64,000 nucleotides of DNA from contig NZ_QSQT01000008.1 of assembly GCF_003437535.1 (NCBI RefSeq), positions 69,357 to 133,356 of the forward strand, written 5' to 3'. The position numbers and the translations under genes were made by a program. Shown here piece after piece: positions 27,396 to 36,345 of the stretch (within the stretch, counting starts at the first letter, position 1; every line of letters starts with the position of its first letter). The notes beneath the pieces were generated by a model that saw nothing but the letters and a program-made list of their open reading frames with translations, searched no databases and was not told the origin of the DNA. Origin of the DNA: Phocaeicola plebeius. Lineage in GTDB: Bacteria > Bacteroidota > Bacteroidia > Bacteroidales > Bacteroidaceae.

Positions 27396-27722
27396 ATGAC
27401 GATTAATTTACAGATTTCAGATACCGTTTATCGGCGTCTTTTGGCCGGACACGGCCGTATTCAGGGCACTATCGGACTGGTAAGCCCTACAGAAGGTAAT
27501 TTCAATGAACATGTACGCCAGGCTCCTGCGCCGGGTACGAAGTACATTAAGTTGCGCCACGGAAGGGCTTCGGTGGGAGGCGAACGGGTCCGGCTTACTC
27601 TTAGTATTGGTCTTGACGAAGCGGGCGTTGTGCCCTCTGATGCTATTACCGATGAAAGCCGCCAAGCAAGCGATTTTGTGGATAGTGCGCTCGATACGTT
27701 CAATGATACTTTCGGATGGTAA
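27396..27722 (+). CDS. Unknown 108-aa protein upstream of the VirE-N/DUF3987 gene
   Basis: A small soluble protein of 108 aa starting MTINLQISDTVYRRLLAG. It seems to be mostly beta-strand in the first 75 residues (IQGTIGLV, TKYIKLRHG, VRLTLSIGLD) with an acidic helical tail (DESRQASDFVDSALDTFND). No known motif. It precedes the DUF3987-type gene by 38 bases and is probably its operon partner. Base use is GC-richer than the methyltransferase operon and like the genes that follow. Confidence 0.65.
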   Translation: MTINLQISDTVYRRLLAGHGRIQGTIGLVSPTEGNFNEHVRQAPAPGTKYIKLRHGRASVGGERVRLTLSIGLDEAGVVPSDAITDESRQASDFVDSALDTFNDTFGW

Positions 27723-27760
27723 GCTACATTATTTTTTAATTCATAAACTCAAATCATTAT

Positions 27761-30028
27761 ATGTTTGGAATAAGCAACAATGTCAGAAGCCGGGTGGTGC
27801 GCGTATGTACCCCCGAGCTCTTCCACCAGGTAGTCCACTCGCCGCTGGTGGGCAGGATATGTGCCGAGATAGCCGATGCACTTGAGGCGATGCGGCGCGG
27901 CGAAATGGCACCGGAAGATTTCGATACCCTGAAAAGTGAACGCAAGAAGCAGCTTCCCATCTTTACCCCTCATGCCACGTTTCCTGGCGGACGTCGCCTG
28001 AACTCCGATGCCGTGCCCAGCGGTCTGTCGATGTACGATGTGGACCATATCCCTGCCCCGCGCGAATTTTTCCGCGAGCACGTGGCCGCACGGGTTCGCG
28101 AGCTGGGCATCGTGCTGGCCCACGTCACACCTTCTACCGAAGGACTCCGCCTGTTTTTTGTCATCCCACCGGGCATGGGGCTGGAGGAAGCCCAGCGCTG
28201 GATGTCGCATCAGCTGGACGACGGCACCTACGACCAGTGCGTGAAGGACTATGCGCGGAGCTCGTTTGCCGTGCCTGCCGACTACATCCTTTACCTGGAC
28301 GAAGCGGAATTGTTTCGTGAGCGGGAAGTGCAGAAAGCGAAATCCCACGAAGAAGCGGACATTGGAAGCATATCTTCCGCCCGTAATCCGGCGGGCAATT
28401 CCGTAGATGAGCTCTCGTTCAAGGGCATCCCTTATGCCGACCTCATCGCCCGCTGGTTCCGCCTGACGGGAGGGGAGCCCGTGGCGGGTGAGCGCAACGA
28501 CCGCCTTCACCGCCTGGCTTCTCACCTGCGTTACATTACCGACAACGACGAATCGCTCCTTCTGCGCATCATGCCCCGCTACGGGCTCGACGAGGAGGAA
28601 ATGCGGGCACTCATCCATTCGGCCTGCACGTCGAAGTTCTGCTCCATGCCTCGCCTGATGAAAGACGTGCTCCGTCAGGAGGAACAGGAAAGGATGCACA
28701 CCGAAACGGAGGTCCACTCCGGCAAGTCCGTTCCGCCGCCCATGCCCCGCAAGCTTCCGCCGCTCATCCGTCTGCTCGTAAGCCGCACGCCCGAAATCTA
28801 CCGTCCGGCCGTGGCGCATGCCGTGTTTCCCTCGCTGGCCGCCCACCTCTGGAAGGTGAGGTTCCGCTACATCGACAATGTGGAGCACGAGGCTACGCTG
28901 ATGAACGTGCTCATGGCCGGAACGGGTGCCGGAAAAGATTGTATCTCGGAACCTATCAACCGTATCATGGCCGACATCCGCCTGCGCGACGAGGAGAACC
29001 TGCGCCGTGAGCGGGAATGGAAGAAGGAGGTGAACTCGAAGGGAGCCAACAAGGACAAGCGCCAGCGTCCCGAGGGACTGGTGATTCAGGAAATCGATGC
29101 GGACATGACGAATCCGGCCTTCGTGATGCGTACCGCCGAGGCGGAGGGGCATTTCCTCTATACGAAACTGAACGAGATTGACCAGTTCGACGCGCTTCGT
29201 GGAAGCGGACGGGGAGGCCAGCAGTTCCAGATTATGTGTCTGGCGTTCGATCCGGGCAACCGTTACGGGCAGACGCGTGTGGGCACGCAGAGTGTGACCG
29301 AGAAGGTGACCATCCGCTTTAACTGGAATGCGGCCACCACCATTCAGAAGGGCAAGCGTTATTTCTCGCGGGTGCTGACCGACGGACCTGTGTCGCGCAT
29401 CAACTTCTGCACTATCCCCGAGCGGGAAATCGGGGCAGACATGCCCGTGTATGGCACGTACGACGCTTCGTTCGACGAGCAGCTCCGTCCCTTCATCGAG
29501 AACCTGACGAAGGCACACGGCAGGGTAGATTGTCCGCAGGCCTATCGTCTGGCCGCGAAGCTTCGCGAGGAGAATGCCGAGTTTGCCCGCCTTTCGCAAA
29601 GCCGGGTGTACGAAAATCTGTCGTTCCGTGCCAACGTCATTGCCTGGCTCAAGGCCTGCGTGCTTTTCGTGGCCTCGGGCTACCGCTGGGACAAGACCAT
29701 AGAGGATTTTGTGCGCTGGAGCCTTCAGTATGATATGTGGTGCAAGATGGAGTTTTTCGGAGCCGCTATCGAGGAAGCGCAGGGAGGGGGTGCGGATGCC
29801 CGCACACCGGGGCGGCGCAACTTGCTGGAGCTGCTCCCCGACGAGTTCTCGCTGGCCGACGCCATACGTGTGCGCCAGTCGGAGGGCATGGATGCGGAAG
29901 GGGTACACGGCATGCTCCGCCAGTGGGTGCACCGGCGTTACGTGACAATTGTGACAAATGACAATTACTCAAAGCTTAAATACCGCAAGGATGGGAAGGT
30001 GGTTAAGCCCGATAAATCAAACGCTTAA
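27761..30028 (+). CDS. VirE-N/BT4734-like and DUF3987 primase-helicase-like protein
   Basis: A 755-aa protein of the two-part family common in Bacteroidales. The N-terminal third (about 1-200) has the BT4734/VirE-N look, with LSMYDVDHI (Asp93, Asp95) and STEGLRLFF, an arrangement reminiscent of archaeo-eukaryotic primases. The DUF3987 part carries a P-loop variant GTGAGKD (387-393) and the region LNEIDQFDALRGSGRGG, as in replicative helicase-like ATPases. Near the C-terminus the stretch VTIVTND is encoded by the third copy of the TGACAA repeat (29942-29964). GC-rich throughout. Replication or DNA-processing activity is inferred; no function is established that I know of. Confidence 0.8.
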   Translation: MFGISNNVRSRVVRVCTPELFHQVVHSPLVGRICAEIADALEAMRRGEMAPEDFDTLKSERKKQLPIFTPHATFPGGRRLNSDAVPSGLSMYDVDHIPAPREFFREHVAARVRELGIVLAHVTPSTEGLRLFFVIPPGMGLEEAQRWMSHQLDDGTYDQCVKDYARSSFAVPADYILYLDEAELFREREVQKAKSHEEADIGSISSARNPAGNSVDELSFKGIPYADLIARWFRLTGGEPVAGERNDRLHRLASHLRYITDNDESLLLRIMPRYGLDEEEMRALIHSACTSKFCSMPRLMKDVLRQEEQERMHTETEVHSGKSVPPPMPRKLPPLIRLLVSRTPEIYRPAVAHAVFPSLAAHLWKVRFRYIDNVEHEATLMNVLMAGTGAGKDCISEPINRIMADIRLRDEENLRREREWKKEVNSKGANKDKRQRPEGLVIQEIDADMTNPAFVMRTAEAEGHFLYTKLNEIDQFDALRGSGRGGQQFQIMCLAFDPGNRYGQTRVGTQSVTEKVTIRFNWNAATTIQKGKRYFSRVLTDGPVSRINFCTIPEREIGADMPVYGTYDASFDEQLRPFIENLTKAHGRVDCPQAYRLAAKLREENAEFARLSQSRVYENLSFRANVIAWLKACVLFVASGYRWDKTIEDFVRWSLQYDMWCKMEFFGAAIEEAQGGGADARTPGRRNLLELLPDEFSLADAIRVRQSEGMDAEGVHGMLRQWVHRRYVTIVTNDNYSKLKYRKDGKVVKPDKSNA
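29942..29964 (+). repeat. TGACAA repeat copy C inside the DUF3987-type gene
   Basis: 23 bases identical to the reverse complement of 22594-22616 and one base longer than 22479-22500. It lies in frame in the last ~30 codons of the gene. Confidence 0.8.
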
Positions 30029-30044
30029 AAAGAGATTATAGCTT

Positions 30045-30461
30045 ATGGAACTGATACTGACTCGTGTATGTAAAAACAAGGATTATACGGAAGGGCGGAT
30101 AGAGATAGACGGAACTCCGTTCTGTGATACACTGGAACCTACCTGGCGCGACGTAGGGTGGGGACACCGGGGGCGCAAGGTGGAAGGACGTACGGCCATT
30201 CCCGAAGGCCGCTATCCGGTGGTCATCACCCGTTCGCCCAGGTTTGGCGAGTGGCTTCCGCTGCTCCTTCACGTTCCCTTGTTCGAAGGCATCCGCATTC
30301 ATGCAGGCAACTCGGTGCACGACACCGCAGGATGCATCCTCGTGGGATGCCGCCGGAAACCCGGCTTGTTGCTTGATTCCCGTCTCTGGGTGTATCGCCT
30401 GAAACGGAAAATCGTGGAAGCGAAGGCACGCGGAGAGGGTGTGTGGATAGTGGTGAAATAG
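30045..30461 (+). CDS. DUF5675-family protein
   Basis: A 138-aa protein of the DUF5675 family, starting 16 bases after the DUF3987-type gene. It contains LEPTWRD, RTAIPEGRYPV and the family core IRIHAGNSVHDTAGCILVG (about 83-101). The spacing of His, Thr and Cys in HAGN-x4-TAGC resembles the active site of YkuD-type L,D-transpeptidases, so a peptidoglycan-directed activity is possible. In many related cassettes this position holds an N-acetylmuramoyl-L-alanine amidase, which fits. No signal peptide is seen. Last gene of the plus-strand part of the island. Confidence 0.75.
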   Translation: MELILTRVCKNKDYTEGRIEIDGTPFCDTLEPTWRDVGWGHRGRKVEGRTAIPEGRYPVVITRSPRFGEWLPLLLHVPLFEGIRIHAGNSVHDTAGCILVGCRRKPGLLLDSRLWVYRLKRKIVEAKARGEGVWIVVK

Positions 30462-30488
30462 CCGGTGACTGACACCTGAAGGAGAAAT

Positions 30489-30526
30489 AGCCTGGTGGCT
30501 GACGGGTTCAGCAGCCGGGCTTTTTC
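30489..30526 (+). terminator. Terminator of the DUF5675 gene; right copy of the 18-bp island repeat
   Basis: Imperfect 13-bp stem with a T tract. The right arm, TCAGCAGCCGGGCTTTTT at 30508-30525, repeats 21580-21597 exactly and also encodes the last codons (KKPGC-stop) of the AraC gene on the other strand. Confidence 0.8.
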
Positions 30527-31419
30527 TGTATCTGTCTGAGGTAGTCGGTCGGGGTATATCCGCAGAACTTCTTGAACATACGGCTCAGGTGCTGGGGGTA
30601 TTCAAAGCCTAATTCGTAGGCTACCTGCGAGATGCTTGCCCCGCTGGCGAGCTCGTTCTTCACTCGCTGGATGAGGTCCTGGCGGATGTAGTTACTGGCC
30701 GTGTCCCCGGTCATCTTCTTGATAAGGTCGCCGAAATAGTTGGCCGACATGCATAGTTTGTCGGCACAGTATTGCACGGTGGGCATGCCCGAGGTAAGCT
30801 GGATTTTCTCTTCGTAGTAATCGCGCAGGAGCTGGTCGAACTTCATGAGCATGTCCGAGTTGACCAGCTTGCGGGTGATGAACTGGCGGTTGTAGAAACG
30901 CTGGCAGAAGTTCAGCATCAGTTCGATGTAACCCACGAGGATGGCATCCTGAAGCGCGTCGTGCTTTTTCTGTAGCTCATCTTTTATCTGGCGCATCAGC
31001 GACACGAGGATGTCGTGCTCCTCGTCGGTCATGTGCAGGGCTTCATTCACGCGGTAGTCGAAAAATGAATATTCCCTGATATGCTTCTCCAGTGCCGTGC
31101 CCTGCAACAAATCGGGGTGGAAGAGCAAGGCCCATCCCGTCAGGTTGACCAGCTCGCCGTTGTCCTCCTTTCCCCCTATCTGTCCGGGAGCCACGCAAAT
31201 GACGGTTCCTTCCTTGTAGTCGTATTTGCCGCAACCGTAGGCCAGGTCGATGTTCGCCTCGTCGTGAAAGAAGATGCCATACACACTATAGTTGTTCAGG
31301 CAATGGCGTACGGGAGACACTTCTGCATAGTCAATGACGCTGACCAGCGGATGTGTGTCCGTGTGTCCCACCCACTGGCTATAGTCTCCTACATTCCTTA
31401 TTTTCAAAATCTTGCTCAT
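30508..31419 (-). CDS. AraC-family transcriptional regulator at the right edge of the island
   Basis: A 303-aa regulator. The N-terminal two thirds is an AraC-type sensor (HCLNNYSVYGIFFHDEAN, VICVAPGQIGG). The C-terminus carries the two helix-turn-helix motifs: VQYCADKLCMSANYFGDLIKK and ISQVAYELGFEYPQHLSRMFKKFCG. The start at 31419 (MSKILKIRN) or 31425 is chosen because a -7 element at 31455-31462 rules out the longer frame. The last codons lie within the 18-bp repeat, so its 3' end may have been the integration site. Possible targets are the divergent aldo/keto reductase genes. Confidence 0.85.
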   Translation of the reverse strand: MSKILKIRNVGDYSQWVGHTDTHPLVSVIDYAEVSPVRHCLNNYSVYGIFFHDEANIDLAYGCGKYDYKEGTVICVAPGQIGGKEDNGELVNLTGWALLFHPDLLQGTALEKHIREYSFFDYRVNEALHMTDEEHDILVSLMRQIKDELQKKHDALQDAILVGYIELMLNFCQRFYNRQFITRKLVNSDMLMKFDQLLRDYYEEKIQLTSGMPTVQYCADKLCMSANYFGDLIKKMTGDTASNYIRQDLIQRVKNELASGASISQVAYELGFEYPQHLSRMFKKFCGYTPTDYLRQIQKKPGC

Positions 31420-31454
31420 AACCATTCTTTTGTTTTCGTCGGGATGTCCCTTCA

Positions 31455-31462
31455 CAAAAATA
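31455..31462 (-). promoter_or_regulatory. Putative promoter of the right-edge AraC gene, -7 element
   Basis: TATTTTTG on the minus strand, about 35 bases before the start at 31419. Confidence 0.5.
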
Positions 31463-31559
31463 CATTATCTCAGCCAATTGGCCGCACGTGAGCAGGCAAA
31501 ATCCGTAAAAACGGTACGACCTTCCGTGGTATTGTTACGCTCTTCTGCCCGTGCAGGGG

Positions 31560-31567
31560 TAATTTTG
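31560..31567 (+). promoter_or_regulatory. Putative promoter of the 71-aa gene / aldo-keto reductase operon, -7 element
   Basis: TAATTTTG, 22 bases before the start at 31590. The divergent AraC promoter lies about 100 bases away, so shared control is plausible. Confidence 0.45.
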
Positions 31568-31589
31568 CCGTATCAAGAAAACAAGAAAG

Positions 31590-32926
<1,337 letters not shown>

Positions 32927-32945
32927 CAGAAATAATAAGAATGCT

Positions 32946-33941
32946 ATGCTAAAATTTATTCAGTATGTATGTTTGTTGTTCCTTGTGTGCTCCTGTAGCA
33001 CGAGGAATGAAGAAAGTGTGATATTGCAAAATGAAACGGATATGGAAAAGAAAAATTTAGGTTCGGTACTGGCGCTTTATCCCAAACCGATGACGGTGGT
33101 TGGGGCGGTAGTCAATGAAAAAGTAAACTGGCTTGTAGTGGGACATACTGGAATTATTGGGCATGACCGTATTCTTCTGAGTATGAGTAAACATCATTAT
33201 ACCAATCAGGGAATAAGGAGGTCAAAGAAATTGTCTGTAAACCTTGTGAGCCGTGAAATGTTGCCTGCGGCTGATTATGTGGGAAGTGTAAGTGGAAATT
33301 CGGTGGATAAATCGACGGTGTTTGACTATCATTTTGGAGAGAATGGTACTCCGGTTATTGACAAATCACCATTAACCATGGAATGTGATGTGGTGGATAT
33401 TTATGAAACCGAGGGATTTGACAATTTTATTTGTTCCATAGCTAATACCTATGCAGCTCCAGAAGTGCTCGGTCAAGATGGGAAACTGGATTATACCCGA
33501 TTGAAACCTGTGTTGTTTGAGTTTCCGACGTACTCGTATCTTGCTACGGGAGAAATAATCGGCAAGTGTTTGAACTTAGACAAAAAGCCCGGCATGTGTG
33601 CCAAACTTCCGATGTCGCCCGATGGTATTGTGAGGTTATCGAAAATAGAAGTGTATCCGGAGTTTATAAAGGAATATATGCAATATGCGGTGGAAGTGGG
33701 TGAGATTTCATTACGTACTGAACCGGGGGTATTGACCATGTATGCCGTTGCCGAAAAGGAAAATCCGTGTAAGGTTACGATTCTTGAAACCTATGCAAGT
33801 GAGCAGGCTTATAAATCACATATTGCGTCGGAGCATTTTCAGAAATATAAACAAGGAACAAAGCACATGATTAAAACGTTGGTCTTATCGGATCAGACTC
33901 CTCTTAATCCGCAGAGTCAGGTAAATAATTTCATTCAATAG
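32946..33941 (+). CDS. Lipoprotein fusion of flavin reductase-like and antibiotic-biosynthesis-monooxygenase-like domains
   Basis: A 331-aa protein. The start at 32946 gives a signal peptide with a lipobox (FLVCSC, Cys about residue 16). The longer frame from 32889 lacks a sensible signal. The first domain (about 40-215) is flavin-reductase-like: LALYPKPMTVVGAVVNEKVN, KLSVNLVSREMLPAADYVG and KPVLFEFPTYSYLATGE fit FMN-binding split-barrel proteins. The second (about 235-320) is an ABM-like dimeric alpha-beta barrel: IEVYPEFIKEYMQYAVEV and CKVTILETYASEQAYKSHIASEHFQKY. Acting outside the cytoplasm is unusual for both families. It follows the Tat-exported reductase by 19 bases. Confidence 0.75.
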   Translation: MLKFIQYVCLLFLVCSCSTRNEESVILQNETDMEKKNLGSVLALYPKPMTVVGAVVNEKVNWLVVGHTGIIGHDRILLSMSKHHYTNQGIRRSKKLSVNLVSREMLPAADYVGSVSGNSVDKSTVFDYHFGENGTPVIDKSPLTMECDVVDIYETEGFDNFICSIANTYAAPEVLGQDGKLDYTRLKPVLFEFPTYSYLATGEIIGKCLNLDKKPGMCAKLPMSPDGIVRLSKIEVYPEFIKEYMQYAVEVGEISLRTEPGVLTMYAVAEKENPCKVTILETYASEQAYKSHIASEHFQKYKQGTKHMIKTLVLSDQTPLNPQSQVNNFIQ

Positions 33942-33963
33942 AAGCGATTGAATCGTTATAATA

Positions 33964-34017
33964 CAGAATCTCCTCACAAATCCATGAATCGTGGTGATTT
34001 GTGAGGAGATTTTCTTT
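33964..34017 (+). terminator. Terminator between the lipoprotein fusion and the LptF/G gene
   Basis: A 16-bp perfect stem (33967-33982 with 33996-34011) followed by a T-rich run on the plus strand. It ends just before the convergent permease stop codon. Confidence 0.85.
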
Positions 34018-35193
34018 TTATTTCGGTGCCTTGCGGTAGAGATAAATCGCAATGAACAGATACAGGATGTTCGGAATCCACACGGCCAGGTTCGGATGCG
34101 CGTTTCCGTTGATGGCGAAGGTGGACGAGATGGTCTGGAACAGGATGTAGGAGAAGCTCAGTGCGATACCGATTCCCAGGTGAAGTCCCATACCTCCTTT
34201 CCGTTTTTGTGACGAAAGCGAGAGCCCGATGACCGTCAGGATAAAGGCCGCAAACGAGGTGGCGATGCGCCGGTAGTATTCCACTTCGAACACCTTGATG
34301 TTGGCGAAGCCTCGTTGCTTCTGCTTGTCGATGTACTCCCGTAGCTGGGGACTGGTCATCGTTTCCTGCTGGCCGCGCGTGATGAGGAAGTCCTGCGGCT
34401 CCATGTTGATGATGGAGTCCAGACGGTCGCCCCGGGTGATGGTTTCACGCATGCCCTTCATCTCACGGATCATGTAGTCCTTGATAATCCAGCGGTGCAC
34501 GGTGGTGGTGTCGTACGTAATACGGCGGGCCGTGAGGTGCGATACCAGCTTGTGGTCTTCAAACTTGTCGAGCGAGAAGCGGTAAGCCGTCTTGTTGTAG
34601 TCTTCGTAGCGCTCCATGTAGGCAATGACACCTGTATCTACCTCCAGCTGGATATTGCGCACGTAGTCTGCCCGCTTCTTGTTCTTGTACACTTGCTCAA
34701 ACTTCAGTCGGGTGACGCTACCGGTAGGAATCACCTCGGTACTCAGCACGTAGGTGACCAGTGCGATGATGGCGGCCGAAATCATGTAGGGCACCATCAG
34801 GCGCTTGAAACTCATTCCGGTGGAGAACATGGCGATAATCTCGGAGTTCTCTGCCAGCTTCGACGTGAAGAAAATCACGGCAATGAATACGAACAACGGA
34901 CTGAAGAGGTTCGTGTAGTAAGGAATGAAGTTCAGGTAATAGTCGAAGATGATGGCACTGATAGGCGCCTTGTTGTTGATGAAGTCGTCAATGTTTTCAT
35001 TGATGTCGAACACCACGGCGATGGAGATAATCAGGGCGATGGCAAAAAAGTAGGTGCCCAGGAACTTCACGATGATGTACCTGTCCAGCCGTTTCAACCA
35101 TTTCTTCTTGAACGGGTTTCCTTTTAAATTTTTCAGTTGTTCCTTTCCGGCTTGCAGGTAGGAACGGAACAACTGGAACACATTGTGTTTCAT
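34018..35193 (-). CDS. LptF/LptG-family lipopolysaccharide export permease
   Basis: Inner-membrane component of the lipopolysaccharide transporter, 391 aa. N-terminal spans (YIIVKFLGTYFFAIALIISIAVVF and IIFDYYLNFIPYYTNLFSPLFVFIAVIFFTSKLA in pieces) are followed by MFSTGMSFKRLMVPYMISA, a periplasmic beta-jellyroll region (about 150-290) and three C-terminal spans. It cannot be assigned to LptF or LptG by eye. It lies 21 bases after tgt in the same direction, probably in one transcript with lon and tgt. Confidence 0.9.
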   Translation of the reverse strand: MKHNVFQLFRSYLQAGKEQLKNLKGNPFKKKWLKRLDRYIIVKFLGTYFFAIALIISIAVVFDINENIDDFINNKAPISAIIFDYYLNFIPYYTNLFSPLFVFIAVIFFTSKLAENSEIIAMFSTGMSFKRLMVPYMISAAIIALVTYVLSTEVIPTGSVTRLKFEQVYKNKKRADYVRNIQLEVDTGVIAYMERYEDYNKTAYRFSLDKFEDHKLVSHLTARRITYDTTTVHRWIIKDYMIREMKGMRETITRGDRLDSIINMEPQDFLITRGQQETMTSPQLREYIDKQKQRGFANIKVFEVEYYRRIATSFAAFILTVIGLSLSSQKRKGGMGLHLGIGIALSFSYILFQTISSTFAINGNAHPNLAVWIPNILYLFIAIYLYRKAPK

Positions 35194-35214
35194 ATTTATC
35201 GTCGTAAACTACAA

Positions 35215-36345
35215 TTACAATCGGGTAGATAAACGTTTCACCATGGCCGGTTTCCAGGTAGAGAAATCGCCGGCGATGATGTGCTTGCGGGCTTCGCCTA
35301 CGAGCCAGAGGTAGAAGGCCAGGTTGTGGATGGAGGCAATCTGCATGGCCAGCAGTTCCTGTGCGTGGAACAGGTGGCGCAGGTAGGCACGGCTGTACAT
35401 CGTGTCTACGTAAGATGCTCCGTCGGCTTCGATGGGCGAGTAGTCGTTCTCCCATTTTTTGTTGCGCATGTTCATGATACCGTCTTTGGTAAAGAGCATG
35501 CCGTTTCGTCCGTTACGGGTCGGCATCACGCAATCGAACATGTCCACACCGCGTTCGATGCCTTCCAGGATGTTGACCGGAGTACCTACACCCATCAGGT
35601 AGCGGGGCTTGTCCTTAGGCAGAATCTCGTTGACCACCTCAATCATCTCGTACATCTTCTCGGTAGGTTCACCCACGGCCAGTCCGCCGATGGCGTTACC
35701 GTCGGCATTCTTTGAGGCGATATATTCGGCTGACTGGCGGCGCAAGTCAGGATATACGCATCCCTGCACGATGGGGAAGAGTGACTGGTTGTAGCCGTAC
35801 TTGGGCTCCGTTTCGTTGAAGCGGGCACAACATCTGTCCAGCCAGCGGTGAGTCAGTTCCATGGACTTCTTGGCATAGTTGTAGTCGGAAGTACCGGGGG
35901 CGCACTCGTCGAAAGCCATCATGATGTCGGCACCGATGGTACGCTCGATGTCCATCACCCGTTCGGGAGTGAACAAGTGTTTTGAGCCGTCAATGTGCGA
36001 GCGGAACTCCACGCCCTCTTCGCGCAACTTGCGGATGCCAGAAAGAGAAAATACCTGGAAGCCGCCGCTATCGGTCAGCATCGGACGGTCGAATCCGTTG
36101 AACTTATGGAGTCCGCCAGCCCCCTCGATGATGTCCAGTCCGGGACGCAGGTAGAGGTGGTACGTGTTTCCCAGGATAATCTGAGCCTTGATGTCGTTCT
36201 TCAGCTCGTGAAGATGCACGCCTTTCACCGTACCCAGTGTGCCCACCGGCATGAAGATAGGGGTCTCAATCTGCCCGTGGTCTGTTGTAATCAGACCAGC
36301 GCGGGCATTCGATTTGGGGTCCGTATATTGTAATTCAAATTTCAT
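35215..36345 (-). CDS. tgt: tRNA-guanine transglycosylase (queuosine pathway), zinc cysteines missing
   Basis: Exchanges the wobble guanine of GUN-anticodon tRNAs for a queuine precursor. A 376-aa TIM barrel with the general acid/base region TDSGGFQVFSL, substrate loop GGLAVGEP, catalytic Asp271 in FDCVMPTRNGRNG and the Tgt ending SRAYLRHLF...IASIHNL. The zinc motif CxCxxC expected just before YSRAYLRH reads GASYVD here, so the zinc-binding cysteines are replaced while the His in IASIHNL stays. Apart from that the protein looks complete. Its start overlaps the lon stop by four bases (ATGA), which suggests translational coupling. Confidence 0.93.
   Translation of the reverse strand: MKFELQYTDPKSNARAGLITTDHGQIETPIFMPVGTLGTVKGVHLHELKNDIKAQIILGNTYHLYLRPGLDIIEGAGGLHKFNGFDRPMLTDSGGFQVFSLSGIRKLREEGVEFRSHIDGSKHLFTPERVMDIERTIGADIMMAFDECAPGTSDYNYAKKSMELTHRWLDRCCARFNETEPKYGYNQSLFPIVQGCVYPDLRRQSAEYIASKNADGNAIGGLAVGEPTEKMYEMIEVVNEILPKDKPRYLMGVGTPVNILEGIERGVDMFDCVMPTRNGRNGMLFTKDGIMNMRNKKWENDYSPIEADGASYVDTMYSRAYLRHLFHAQELLAMQIASIHNLAFYLWLVGEARKHIIAGDFSTWKPAMVKRLSTRL

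Noticed and set aside
27749..29932. 727-codon open frame antisense to the DUF3987-type gene
   Set aside because: Explained by the GC-rich third positions of the sense gene. Composition His/Arg/Leu-heavy with no recognisable fold.
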